Part shown: positions 1 to 11,650 of the stretch, in pieces
Numbering within the stretch: position 1 is the stretch's first letter
Layout of the letters: each line of letters begins with the position of its first letter
Assembly (NCBI GenBank): GCA_034440635.1
Contig: JAOTON010000897.1
Location: 4,692,501 to 4,756,500 of the forward strand
DNA length: 64,000 nt
Direction of reading: 5' to 3'
Source: Lepas anatifera
Taxonomy: Eukaryota; Arthropoda; Thecostraca; Lepadidae
Made by a program: the position numbers and the translations under genes
Notes under the pieces: model-generated
Told to the model about the DNA's origin: nothing
Seen by the model: the letters and a program-made list of their open reading frames with translations, nothing else
Database searches by the model: none

Positions 1-360
1 TTAGGAAAAGGGTACAGTTGGCAAAGGCGTGTCCAGGAGACTGCTAGTAGGAGCATGTAATGCAGACAGGCGTGCTCAGAGTGCTAAAAAGATATAGAGT
101 ACAAAAAGCGATCTCAGAGTGTTGGAAAAGAGTGCATTGTACAGAGGTGGTCTCAGACTGTTAGGAAGGGGTTCAAGTGGAAACGGCGTCTCCAGAAGAC
201 TGCTGGTGGGGGGATGATTTATTCAGAGGCGTGTTCAGAATGCTGGGAAGAGGTGCAATTGGCAAAGGCGTATCCAGATCAGTGCCGTAGCCAGAGGAGT
301 CGTTGGGGACCACGGACCCCCTTGGGCAGATCTTGTGCACTGGAAAACACGAGCATTCAA
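1..360 (+). repeat. A block, plus orientation (partial)
   Basis: GC-moderate block built from a degenerate ~50-bp unit containing AGGCGTGTCCAG or AGGCGTGCTCAG followed by CTGCTGG-like and AAGGGGTGCAATTGG-like stretches. The same sequence recurs at 11297-11650 in the same orientation, and inverted at 8936-9300 and 19951-20330. It begins beyond the left edge and leads directly into the S satellite. It ends with GTGGCGTAGCCAGAGG-like sequence (near 285-300), a motif resembling termini of hAT-like DNA transposons. No coding function is visible. Confidence 0.85.
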
Positions 361-3300
361 CTCGAGGGCCCCTGAGCTTGGTCGCACGGGACCCCCGACC
401 TTAGTCTCAGAGGGCCCGCCGGCTTGATCTCAGGGGCCCCGGAGCTTAGTGTACCACTGCCCTCCGAGCTCAATCTCGGGGACCCCCGAGCTTATTGTCA
501 GGTTGCCCTCCAAACTTGATCTCGGGGACCCCGAGCTTGGTCTCAGTGGCCCTTGGTTGGTCTCGGGGGAGTTCCCCGAGCCTGGTCTCAGGGGTACTCC
601 GGTATCGAGGGCTCCCAAGTATCGAACATTGACCTTGGGGCCAACTGAGCTTGGTCTCAGGGGGCCCCGAGTTGGTCTCAGGTGCCCCCGAGCTTTGTTT
701 CAGGAAACCCCCCGAGCTTGGTTTCAGTGGACCCCCAAAACTTAGTCTCAGAGGACCCCCAAGCTTGGTGTCAGTGGCCTGAGCTTGGTCTCAGTGGGCT
801 CCATGAGCGTGGTCTCAGGGGCACCTCGATCATCGGTATCAAGGGCTCCGGATTATCGAACATTGATATCGGGGGCACCTGAGCGTGGTCTCAGGGGCCC
901 TGAGTGGGTCTCAGGAGCCTAAACATGGTCCCAGGGTCCCCAATTGGGCCCCTGGGATCTTAGTCTTAAGATGTTAAGAAGGTCCGTGAGACCAATCTTA
1001 AGATTGGTCCCACGGGCCTTTTGATCTTGGTCTCATGGTCTTTCGGTCTTGGTCTCAGAGAGCCCCCTGAGCTTGGTCTCAGGGCCCCCCAAGCTTGGTG
1101 TCAGGGGACCCCGAACTTAGTTGCAGGGGACCCCCGAGCTTGGTCTCAGAGGATCCCCAAAATTAGTCTCAGAGGACCCCCAAGCTTGGTCTTAGTGGCC
1201 TGAGCTTGGTCTCAGTGGGGTCCACGAGCTTGGTTTCAGGGGACCCCCGAGCTTTGTTTCAGGAAACCCCCGAACTTGGTCCCAGGGGACCCCCGAGCTT
1301 GGTTTCAGTGGCCCGAACTTGGCCTCAGGGGCTCCCCGAGCTTAGTGTCAGGGGTCCCTCGATCATCGCTATCGAGGGCTCCGGATTATCGAACATTGAT
1401 CTTGGGGCCCCTGATCTTGGTCTCAGAAGCCCCCCGAGCTTAGTCTCAGGGGCCCCCCAGCCTGGTCTCAGGGGACCCCCGAGCTTGTCCTCCGGTGGTC
1501 TGAGCTTGGTCTCAGGGGGGCTTCACAAGCTTGGTCTTAGGGGCCCTCGATCATCGATATCAAGGGCTCTGGATTATCGAACATTGATCTCCGGGGCCCT
1601 GAGTTTGGTCTCAGCGGGGCCCTGAGTTGGTCTCAGGGGCCCCGAGCTTGGTCTCAGGGGCCCCAAACTTGGTCCCACGGGCCTTTTGATCTTGGTCTCA
1701 CGGTCTTTCGGTCTTGGTATCAGTGGCTCCCCGAGCTTGGTCTCAGGGCCCCCGAGCTTGGTCTCAGAGGACCCCCAAAACTTAGTCTCAGAGGACCGCC
1801 AAGCTTGGTGTCAGTGGCTTGAGCTTGGTCTCAGTGGGCTCCACGAGCGTGGTCTCAGGGGCACCTCGATCATCGGTATCCAGGGCTCCGGATTATCGAG
1901 CATTGATCTCGGGGGCCCTAACCTTGGTCTCAGGGGGCCCTGAGTTGTTCTCAGGGACCCCGGCTTGGTCTCAGGGCCCCAAAAACTTGGTCCCATGGGC
2001 CTTTCGATATTGGTCTCAAGGACCTTTCGGTCTTGGTTTCAGGAGGAATTTGAGCTTGGTCTCAGGGGCCCACGAGCCTGGTCTCTGGGGACCCCTGAGC
2101 TTGTCCTCAATGGCATGGGCTTGGTCTCAAAGGGCTCCACAAGCTTGGTCTCAGGGGCCCTCGATCATCGATATCAAGGGCTCCGGATTATCAAACATTG
2201 ATATCGGGGCCCCCTGAGCCTGGTCTCAGGCGCCCTGAGTTAGTCTCAGGCGCCCGAGCTTGGTCTCAGGGGCCCCGAGTTGGTTTCAGGGGCCCGAGCT
2301 TGGTCTCAGGGCCCCAAACTTTGTCCCACGGGCCTTTTGATCTTGGTCCCATGAGCCTTTCGATCTTGGTCTCAGGGGGCCCCTGAGCTTGGTCTCAGGG
2401 GCCTCAAGTTGATTTCAGGGGCCCGAGCTTGGTCTCAGGGCCCCAAACTTGGTCCCACGGGCCTTTTGATCTTAGCCCCACGAGCCTTTCGATCTTGGTC
2501 TCACGGGCCTTTCGATCTTGGTCTCAGGGTCCCCTGAGCCTGGTCTCAGGGACCCTGAGCTTATTCTCAGGGGCCTTTCTATCTTGGTCTCAGGGGGCCC
2601 TCCGAGTTTGGTCTCAGGGGACCTCAGAGCTCGGTCTCAGGGGCCCCCGAGCTTTGTCTCAGTGGACCCCCGAACTTGGTCTCAGGGGGCCCCTGATCAT
2701 CGGTGTCGAACTCTAGGGAACCAGATATTGTTCTCGGGGGAAGGGGCACTGAGCTCGGTCTCAGGGGCCCCCCGAGCTTGGTCTCAGGGACCCCCGAGCT
2801 TTAGTCTCACGGACCTTTCGATCTTGCTCTCAGGGTCCCCTAACTTGGTCTCAGGGACCCCGAGCTTAGTCTCAGGGGCCTTTCTATCTTGGTCTCAGGG
2901 GCCCTCCGAGTTTTGTCTCAGGGGGCCTCAGAGCTCGGTCTCAGGGGCCCCCCGAGCTTGGTCTCAGGGGACCCCCAAACTTGATCTCAGGGGCTCCTGA
3001 GCTTGGTCTCACGGACCTTTCGACTTGGTCTCAGGCGGCACCCTAGCTTGGTCTCAGGGACCCCCGAGCTTAGTTTCAGGGGCCTTTCTATCTTAGTCTC
3101 AGGGGACCCTCCGAGTTTGGTCTCAGGGGCCCCTGAGCTCGGTCTCAAGGGCCCCTGAGCTTGGTCTCAGGCCCCCAAGCTTTAGTCTCACGGGCCTTTC
3201 GATCTTGGTCTCAGGGGGCCCCGAGCTTGGTGTCACGAGGCCCTCCGAGTTTGGTACCAGGGGACCCCGAGCTTGGTCTCAGGCCCCCGAGTTTGGTCTC

Positions 3301-3740
3301 AGGGGCTCCTCGAGCTTGGTCTCAGGTCCCCCAAGCCTGGTCTCAGGGCCCCCAAGGTTTGCATCAGGGGGCCCGAGCTTGGTCTCACGGGCCTTCCGAG
3401 CTTGGTCTCAGGGGGGCCCCGAGCTTGGTCTCACGGGTCTTTCGATCTTGGTCTTAGGGGGCCCCAGAGCTGGTCTCAGGGATCCCCCGAGCATTGGTAT
3501 CGATGGCTCCGGAGCAGCGAACATTGATCTCGGGAAGTGGGGGGGACAATATTGATCTCGGGGTGTCCCCCGGCTATCGATATCGAGGGAACTTATGAGC
3601 GAGGCCCGAGAATTGGCCCCATGGGACCCAGAGTTTGGTCTCAGGGGCCGAGGCTTGGGCTCAGGGTCCCCGAGCATTGGTATCGAGGGGCTCCAGAGTA
3701 CCGAGCATTAGTCTCGGGGGGGGCCTTCGAATGTTGATCT
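361..3740 (+). repeat. S satellite, plus orientation
   Basis: Degenerate tandem array with a unit of about 22 bp, consensus near GAGCTTGGTCTCAGGGGCCC. A longer spacer recurs, with ATCGATATCAAGGGCTCC followed by GGATTATCGAACATTGAT and a run of G (1350-1400, 1550-1590, 1865-1910, 2160-2205). The array is densely packed with the hexamer GGTCTC and the palindrome GGGGCCCC. All three frames stay open for 60-180 codons because the unit rarely contains stops, and the period is not a multiple of three, so the apparent proteins change frame constantly. They are treated as artefacts. Inverted copies lie at 6801-8935 and 15606-19950. Confidence 0.9.
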
Positions 3741-5345
3741 GCTCCCCCCAAACAACGGTGTCGAGTTACTCCTGAGAAAAGCGCAAGCATAGGCCTAAGG
3801 GTGCCCCCGAACCTGATCTAAGTGGAACCCCGAGCTTGGTCTTAGGAGCCCCGTGCATCAGTATCCAGGGGCTCCGGAGTATTGGTATCGGGGGGAAGCA
3901 ATGATTTCAGGGACCTCCAAGTGCTGATCTCGGCGGGCCCCCGAATGTGTGGATGCAGTGGCGTAACCAAGGGGTTCTAGGAGTCCGAGGACCCCCCTTT
4001 GGGCCAATCTAAACCACTGCAAAGCATTCTCTGATAACGGGGCCCCCAGAATCAGTCTCAGAAGCCCCTGAAGATTCGTTCTCAGGGCGTCCCGAGTCGG
4101 CCTCAGGGCCCCGCCCTGAGGGTCAGTCTCAAGACCCCCAAAAGTAGATTTCAGGGGGTCCCTGAGAGTTAGTCTCAGGGGATCCCGAAAGTCGGTCTCA
4201 GGGGCCCCGAGAGTCGGTCTCAGGGGGCCGAGCTCGTCCCAGGGTCCCCAGAGAGTGGTTCTCAGGGCCCCGCGACAGACTATTTCAGGGGGCTCCATGA
4301 GAGTCAGTCTCAGAGAACCCCAAGGGTCGGTCAAGGGGACCCTGAGATTCAGTCTTAGAGGACCCCCGATATTCGGTCCCATAGTCTTACGGGCGTCTCT
4401 CTCAGGAGTCAATATTTACTTTCAGGTGGCTCCGAGAATTAATCTAGGGGTCCGAGAGCTAGTCTCATTTGATCCGCAGAGTGCTGATCTGAGGAGGCCC
4501 CTGAGGGATGGACCATTAACCCGGCGCCCCTAAAAAACAAATTTTGGGGCTTTGAGAGTAATTCCCAGAGGTGCTCCCGAATTTTGGTCTCACGGCTCCG
4601 ATTTAGCCTTAGACCTCTGAGGCCTAATCTGGGCTTCCGAGAGTCAGTCTCGGGAGTGCCGTGCCAAATACTCAGTTTCAGGGGTGGTTCCACGCCTCCC
4701 TCATCGAGTGTTAGTCTCGGGGGCGACCCAGGGTTAGTCTCAGAGGACTGTCGGAAGTCATTCCCAGCCCCCCGCCTCACCCCAGAGACAGCCTCAGGGG
4801 ATCCCCAAGAGCTAATCTGGATGGCCCCGAGTGTCAGTCTCAGCCCCTCCCCCAGAGCAAATCTGGGGGGGCCGATAAATAGGCCCAGAGGTGCTGCCGA
4901 TAACTAATCTAGGGAGCCCCGAGAGATTCTCAGGAGTCCACAATTTTGGTCAAGAGGCGCCGTGAATCAGTATCAGAGACTCCCTGAGATCTAATCGGGA
5001 GAGGGGCCGGAAATTAACCTTGTGAGTAGCGCCAAGTGTTGGTCTTAGCGGCCCCAGAGCTAGTCTCAGGTCCCCCAAGAACTGATCTCGGAAGCCCGAG
5101 TTATATTCAGGGGACCTTTCAGTTCTAGTGTAAGGAGGGCCGGAGAGCTAATCTCAGAGATCTGACAATTAGTCTCACGAGGTCTCCAGGAGTTAGTCTC
5201 AGGGGTTCCCAGAAGCTGCCCTCAAGTGTCCCCAAAAGCTAGTCTCAGCGAGCATTCCTTTCCTTCCTCCCCCTCCCCTCAAAGTTATCCTCAGGGCCTC
5301 ACGAGAGTAAGTTCCAGGGAGTCCCAGTAGGTAGTCTCATGGTAC
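3741..5345 (+). repeat. Degenerate S-like satellite
   Basis: Spacing and sequence continue the S pattern but with altered motifs (GTCAGTCTCAGGGG instead of GGTCTCAGGGG) and steady decay to about 5.3 kb. At 3955-4010 it contains GCAGTGGCGTAACCAAGG followed by a C-rich run and TTTGGGCC, a hAT-like terminus motif. The inverted equivalent is at 14300-14370, so the repeat boundaries of the two composites match here. No coding potential. Confidence 0.7.
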
Positions 5346-6715
5346 CCCCAAATGCTGGTTTTGGGGGACGTAAGTACTGATTTGCGGGAAAAGTGTTTTT
5401 TCGGGGGTCCCAGATACTGGTTTCTGCGACGTGTCAAGTGCTAGGCCCCTGGAGATCTCTGCTCGACCCAGGAGTCAGGGGGGCGGGGGCGGTGGGTGAT
5501 GGTCCTGGATGGCTTAACACTGGCATAGCAATACAAGCCCTGTACAAAGCCTATCAGAGACCTAAAGTCCAAGGAAGTACTCACCTCCCCAAGCCCCCGG
5601 GATCTCCAACCAATGGCTAGGGAGGAGTAAGTGAGCGGTTTCATCAGTAGGACTGTCCATGGAATAGGTTTTATATAGCATCTGGGGCACACTCATATAT
5701 CCTTTTTATTGAGCGTCCTTTTTCCTTTCCGTTTCTTTTAGATTTTAGAATACAATCCAGAGATATCGCTTGAGATCCTAGGCTCAAAGAAGATTTCGAA
5801 AATCATATGCCTCTGAAAAATTTATATATTCCCATTGCGTACCAAAAAAGGCAAATTGAAACATATTGATCAGGCACCATTCCTGAAGGAAAGGCAAAAA
5901 TTAATCTAATTTTAGCATCCATAATAGCCAATCGAACAGGGAATTTGGAACTTAAGCTGGTTTTTCAATCTATTAGCTTAGTCCCAATAACTACCGTCCT
6001 AAATATTCTGAAATAAACAACTTTCAAATATTTTCGTAGGAAACCACAAAAACAAGGAGAATGACACACATTGATGAGAATAATCCCAAAAAGAAAAATA
6101 GGTATGCAAGGTTTAAAATAACAATGACAGAGTAATCCAAAGCGATAATTATCTCGAGGGGCCTATTGTTTCGGTAATTTGCTCATTTACAACATAGCAA
6201 GGGTAAGAAAGTAACTCTGGTGAATTCATCAAGATCTTTCCGCGGAATAGACGGTATATGACGTCCGGAATACACCACCATCCACCATATCCCTTGTATT
6301 TTTATTCATTTTTTCCATTTCTTTGGAAACTTTCTGATTAAAGAGTTCATTAATTCGACACCCGGAAAAAATTGGTAATCATTTTCCGTAGAAGACCATT
6401 TATTCGTAGTCAAAACGACTGACCTTCAATGACTTCATAGCTGATTACCAGAGTGAATTGAGGTAAAGTCAGGTTTAACATCATGCACGCAGCAGCATTT
6501 GATTTCCGAAATGTGCCACAAAACTGTTATTATAGCCACGCTGACATATAGGTATGGGCCAGCCTTAATATTTGGTGACCTAAACTTGCCAACACTTGGT
6601 CGGATCGAGAAAAATCAAACTATAAACAAATAACAAACACTTAAAAATGGATAGAAAAATTTCCGTCGTGTAAATGTTATAATGCCAAAATATTATACGA
6701 CACATATAGGAGATG
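5346..6715. other. AT-rich core, no gene recognised
   Basis: About 1.37 kb between S(+) and S(-). After a GC-rich transition (5346-5640) it is AT-rich and looks single-copy in this window. Only short frames occur and none resembles a known domain, so it does not encode a transposase. The equivalent position in the second composite is occupied by a different foldback sequence (14604-15605). Confidence 0.6.
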
Positions 6716-6800
6716 GGCCTTGACTACTAAGGGGGCCCCTGGCCTGGGGGCCCCCGACGGTAGTCGGACCCCCCTTGGCCGAATCCTGGCTACGCCACTG
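6716..6800 (-). mobile_element. hAT-like terminus motif at edge of S(-)
   Basis: Contains a G/C-run region, then CCCCCTTGGCCGAATCC and TGGCTACGCCACTGC. On the minus strand this reads GCAGTGGCGTAGCCA, the form often seen at ends of hAT-like non-autonomous elements. It marks the outer edge of the S(-) arm and parallels the motifs near 3957 and 14351. Assignment to hAT is inference, since no target-site duplication was established. Confidence 0.4.
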
Positions 6801-8935
6801 CATGGGACCAAGATCAAAAGGCCCGTGGGACCAATCTTGAGGCCCCTGGGACCAAGTTCAGGCCCCTGAGACCAACTCAGGGCCCCTGAGACCAAGGTCA
6901 GGGCCCTCGAGATCAATGTTCGATAATCCGGAGCTCTTGATATCGATGATCAAGGGCCCCTGAGACCATGCTCGTGGAGCACACTGAGACCAAGCTTGGG
7001 GATCCTCTGAGACCAAGCTCAGGGGCCCCTGAGACCAGGATCCAAAGGCCCGTGAGACCAAGATCGAAAGGATCGTGGGACCAAGTTTGGGGCCCTGAGA
7101 CCAAGCTCAGGCCCCTTAGACCAACTCGGGGCCCCTGAGACCAAGCTCGGGAGCCCATGAGACCCAGATCGAAAGGCCCGTGGGACCAATCTTGGGGCCC
7201 CTGGGACCAAGTTCGGGCCCCTGAGACCAACTCAGGGCCCCTGAGACCAAGCTCAGGGGCCTCCGATATCAATGTTCAATAATCCGGAGCCCTTGATACC
7301 GATGATCGAGGTGCCCCTGAGACCGCGCTCGTGGAGCCCACTGATACCAAGCTTGGTGTCCTCTGAGACTAAAGTTTGGGCGTCCTCTGAGACCAGGCTC
7401 GGGGGCCCTTGAGACCAAGCTCGGAGGCCCCCTGAAACCAAGACCGAAAAGCCCGTGAGACCACGATCGAAAATCCCGTGGGAACAAGATCAAAAGGCCC
7501 GTGGCATCGAGTTTGAAGCCCCTGAGACCAAGCTCGGGGGTCCCCTGAAACCCAAGCTCAGGCTGCCCTGATACCAAGTTCAGGAAGTCCCCTGAGACCA
7601 AGCTCAGGCCACCCTGAGATCTGGTTCAGGGGGTCCCAGGATCAATGTTCAATACTTCGGAGCCCCCGATATCGACGATCATGGGGCCCCTGAGACCAAG
7701 CCCATGGCGCCCCCTGACACTAGGCTCAGGCCACTGAGACCAAGCTCGGGGGATACCAAGACCGAAAGGCCGTGAGACCAAGATCAAAAGGCCCGTGGGA
7801 CCAATCTTGTGGCCCCTGAGACCAGGTTCGGGTTCCTGAGACTAACTCGGGGCGCCTGAGACCAAGCTCAGGGGCCCCCGATATCAATGTTTGATATTGA
7901 TAATCCTGAGCCCTTGATACCGATGATCGAGGGCCCCTGGGACCAAGCTTGTGGAGCCCCCTGAGACCAAGCTCAGGCCACTGAGGACAAGCTCGGGGGT
8001 CCCCTGAGACCAAACTCGTGGAGCCCACTGAGATCAAGCTCAGGCCACTAAGACCAAGCTTGGGGGTCCTCTGAGACTAAGTTTAGGGGTCCTCTGAGAC
8101 CAAGCTCGGGGGTCCCCTGCAACTAAGTCCGGGGTCCCCTGACACCAAGCTTTGGGGGCCCTGAGACCAAGCTCGGGGGCTCCCTGAGACCAACTCGGGG
8201 GCTCCCTGAGACCAAGACCGAAAGACCGTGAGACCAAGATCAAAACGCCCGTGAGACCAAGATCAAAACGCCCGTGGAACCAATCTTAAGATCGGTCCCA
8301 CGGGCCTTCTTAAGATCTTAATACTAAGATCCCAGGGGCCCCAATTTGGGCCCCTGGGCCAAGTTCAGAACCCTGAGACCAACTCAGGGCCCATAAGACC
8401 AAGCTCAGGTGCCCCCGATATCAATGTTCGCTAATCCGGAGCCCTCGATAGCGATGATCGAGGGACCCCTGACACCAAGCTCGGGGAGCCCCTGAGGCCA
8501 AGTTCGGGCCACTGAAACCAAGCTCGGTGGTCCCCTGGGACCAAGTTCGGGGGTTTCCTGAAACAAAGCTCGGGGGCACCTGAGACCAAGCTTGGGATCC
8601 TAGAGACCAAGCTCGGGGTCCCTGAGACCAACTCGGGGCCCCCTGAGACTAAGCTCAGTTGGCCCCAAGATCAATGTTTGATACTTCGGAGCCCTCGATA
8701 CCGGAGTACCCCTGAGACCAGGCTCGGGGAACTCCCCGAGACCAACCAAGGGCCACTGAGACCAAGCTCGGGGACCCCGAGATCAAGTTTGGAGGGCAAT
8801 CTGACATTAAGCTCGGGGGTCCCCGAGATTAAGCTCGGAGGGCAGTCGTACACTAAGCTCCGGGGCCCCTGAGATCAAGCCCAGGGGCCCTCTGAAACTA
8901 AGTTCGGGGGTCCCGTGCGACCAAGCTCAGGGGCC
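6801..8935 (-). repeat. S satellite, minus orientation
   Basis: Reverse-complement form of the ~22-bp satellite (CCCCTGAGACCAAGCTCGGGG), including inverted spacer units with GATAATCCGGAGCCCTTGAT (7270-7310, 7900-7930, 8430-8460). It forms the left arm of a multi-kilobase inverted repeat whose right arm is 11651 onward. Open frames on the minus strand are repeat artefacts. Confidence 0.9.
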
Positions 8936-9659
8936 GTCCAGTTCAATGCTCGTGTTTTCCAGTGCACAAGATCTGCCCAAGGGGGTCCGTGGTCCCCAAC
9001 GACTCCTCTGGCTACGCCACTGATCTGGACACGTCTTTGCCAATTGCACCTCTTCCCAGCTTTCTGAACACGCCGCTGAATAAATCATCCCCACCAGCAG
9101 TCTTTTGGAGACGCCTTTTCCACTTTCAACCCCTTCCGAACAGTCTGAGACCACTCTGTACAATGTACTCTTTTCCAACACTCTGAGATCGCTTTTGTAC
9201 TCTATATCTTTTTTTAGCACTCTGAGCACGCCTGTCTGCATTACATGCTCCTACTAGCAGTCTCCTGGACACGCCTTTGCCAACTGTACCCTTTTCCTAA
9301 CCTTCTGAGCACGCCTCTGTAGAATACATCTCGTTGCCAGCAGTCTCGTTTGAACGCCTTTTCCAACTGCACCCCTTTCCAGCAGTCTTAACACGCCTCT
9401 GTCGCATAGGCGAATCCAGGGGGCAGAGGTCCCGCGCCCTCCCCCGATCAGCCCTCGGCGCCCCCTGCAAGGTCTATGTCGCCCCCCTGAAATGTAGCTT
9501 CCCATCCCCGCTCCGGTTGCGAAAATCAGCACCCACCAATAAGATTTTGTGCTCACCTGATAGGTTTTGCCGGTCAAAAGTGGTGTCCCCTGTTCCGGAT
9601 GGCGCCCCCTTGCCCGAAGTCCTGAATCCGCCTATGCGCTGTCGTTGTTTCTCGTGTTC
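8936..9659 (-). repeat. A block, minus orientation
   Basis: Inverted copy of the A block: GGACACGCCTTTGCCAACTG-type units up to about 9400. A GC-rich segment follows with GGCGAATCCAGGGGGCAGAG, then a segment running to about 9650 ending near GAATCCGCCTATGCGC. Pairs with 10946-11650 as an inverted repeat. It is nearly identical to 19951-20715. Confidence 0.85.
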
Positions 9660-10519
9660 ACAACGTTTTAAGTGCGCCCCTGGTCCTGGTATGGGGAATT
9701 ATTGATATCTTGGGATATGGGGAAGAATGCTGGGTTATTTCTGATCTGGTATGCAATTTTCGGTTCCGGGCATGAACACCAAGAGCAACAGAAGGTATTC
9801 CGCTATAATAAAAGTAGTGAGATTTTTACCTATGATTTTACAGTTGTCCTGGAAAGGAACATCGTGAAAAGCTACAAATTTTAAAAATGACTATTATTAG
9901 CTCGGTATATAGCTTTTCTAAGCGATTGTTGTATTTATTCACGAGTTGAGTTTTGGCACCCAGCTCTGGTAGTCATAGATCCTACTTCCGGTTGACAAAA
10001 AGTCTAATAAAACAGTTTCTAGTGAACAAAACTTCACCAAAAGATACAAAACTGTAGAAAAGGCAGACATATATTTCAAGACGAAAAAGCTAAGCAGTTG
10101 TTGCAATGGTTCGGATTTTGAGTTTTGGCAGTAGCATGAACACTAACGGCACCAAAAATTATTCCGCCGTAATAAAAGTAGTGTAATTTTAACCTACAAT
10201 TTTACAGTTGCCATGGGAAGAAACATCGTGAAAAGGTACAAATTTTAAGCATTACTATTTTTAAGCTGGCATAAAGATTTTCTAAGCGATTGTTACATTC
10301 TTTCGTGAGTTGAGTTTTGGCACCTAGTTCTGGCAGTAACCGGCCCTACTTCCGGTTAATAAAAAGTCTAATAAAACAGTTTCTAGTAGACGAAACCTCA
10401 CCAAAAGATACAAATTTGTAGAAAAGGTAGTAATCTATTAGCATGCTAAAAAGCTAAGCAGTTACTGCAACGGTTCAGATTTTGAGTTTTGGCAGTTGGA
10501 GTCGGCAGTGTAGTAGCAT
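9660..10519 (-). repeat. X block: AT-rich outer part of the foldback composite
   Basis: AT-rich outer block. It contains two tandem diverged copies of a ~360-bp unit (about 9760-10130 and 10135-10500), each with TAAGCGATTGTT, GAGTTGAGTTTTGGCACC, AGTCTAATAAAACAGTTTC and GCTAAGCAGTTG. It finishes with GGCAGTGTAGTAGCATGTCC, and the same final sequence closes the second composite at about 21227, so this is probably the true outer end. No coding potential. Confidence 0.75.
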
Positions 10520-10945
10520 GTCCCAATAGATTGCTACCTTTTCTACAAATTTGTATGTTTTGGTAGGTTTCGTTCAGTAGAAACTGTTTTATTAGACTTT
10601 TGTTGCCCGGAAATAGGGTCGGCTACTGCCAGAACTAGGTGCCAAAACTCAACTCACGAAAAAATTTACCAATCGCTTAGAAAAGCTCTTTGCGTGGCTA
10701 AAAATAGCAATTCTGAAAATTTGTACCTTTTCACGATGTCACTTTCAAAGACAGCTGTAAAATCGTCGATTAAAAACGTTACTACTTTATGACAGCGGAA
10801 TATTTTCTGTTGCTCTTGGTGTTCATGCCCGGAACCGAAGACTGCATACCAGATCAGAGATAACCCAACATTCCTCCCCATATCCCAAGATATCAATAAT
10901 TCCCCATACCAGGAGCAGGGGCGTACTTAAAACGTTGTGAACCCA
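10520..10945 (+). repeat. X block, inverted and terminally truncated
   Basis: Reverse complement of the X block (AGATTGCTACCTTTTCTAC, then TTTATTAGACTTTTGTTGCC, then CCCATATCCCAAGATATC). It begins directly after the left X block, so position ~10519 is the centre of a large palindrome. It lacks roughly the last 100 bp of X and only one of the two ~360-bp units is evident, so the arms are unequal. Confidence 0.75.
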
Positions 10946-11650
10946 ACAGAGAACGATAGTGCATAGGCGGGTTCGGAATTTCAGACGGGGGGCACCATCC
11001 GGAACAGAGGGCACAACTTTTGACAGGCAAAACCTATTAGGTGAGCACAAAATCTTATTGGTGGGTGCTGGTTTTCGCAACCGGAGCGGGGATGGGAGGC
11101 TACATTTCAGGGGGGCGACCATACACCTTCCAGAGGGGTGCCGAGGGCTGATCGGGGGAGGGCGCGGGACCTCTGCCCCCTGGAATCGCCTGTGCGACAG
11201 AGGCGTGCAAAGACTGCTGGAAAGGGGTGCAGTTGGAAAAGGCGTTCAAAAGAGACTGCTGGCAACGAGATGTATTCTACAGAGGCGTGCTCGATGGTTA
11301 GGAAAAGGGTACAGTTGGCAAAGGCGTGTCCAGGAGACTGCTATTAGGAGCATGTAATGCAGACAGGCATGCTCAGAGTGCTAAAAAGATATATAGAGTA
11401 CAAAAAGCTATCTTAGAGTGTTGGAAAATAGTGCAAAGTACAGAGGTGGTCTTAGACTGTTAGGAAGGGGTTGGAAGTGGAAAAGGCGTCTCCAGAAGAT
11501 TGCTGGTGAGGATGATTTATTCAGAGGCGTGTTCAGAATGCTGGGAAGAGGTGCAATTGGCAAAGGCGTGTCCAGATCAGTGGCGTAGCCAGAGGAGTCG
11601 TTGGGGACCACGGACCCCTTTGGGCAGATCTTGTGCACTGGAAAACACGA
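10946..11650 (+). repeat. A block, plus orientation
   Basis: Same content as 1-360 but with its full outer half. It starts with ATAGGCGGGTTCGGAATTTC, passes through the GC-rich segment with GGGGGCGACCATACACC, then the ~50-bp AGGCGTG units, and ends at GTGGCGTAGCCAGAGG (11581-11596), where S(+) follows. The inverted partner is 8936-9659. Confidence 0.85.

Noticed and set aside
361..3740. Long open frames encoding Leu/Gly/Pro/Ser-rich repeats (for example MVSGP..LGLRGP)
   Set aside because: They arise in all frames of a stop-poor ~22-bp satellite whose period is not a multiple of three, have no start context, and occur equally in the inverted arrays.
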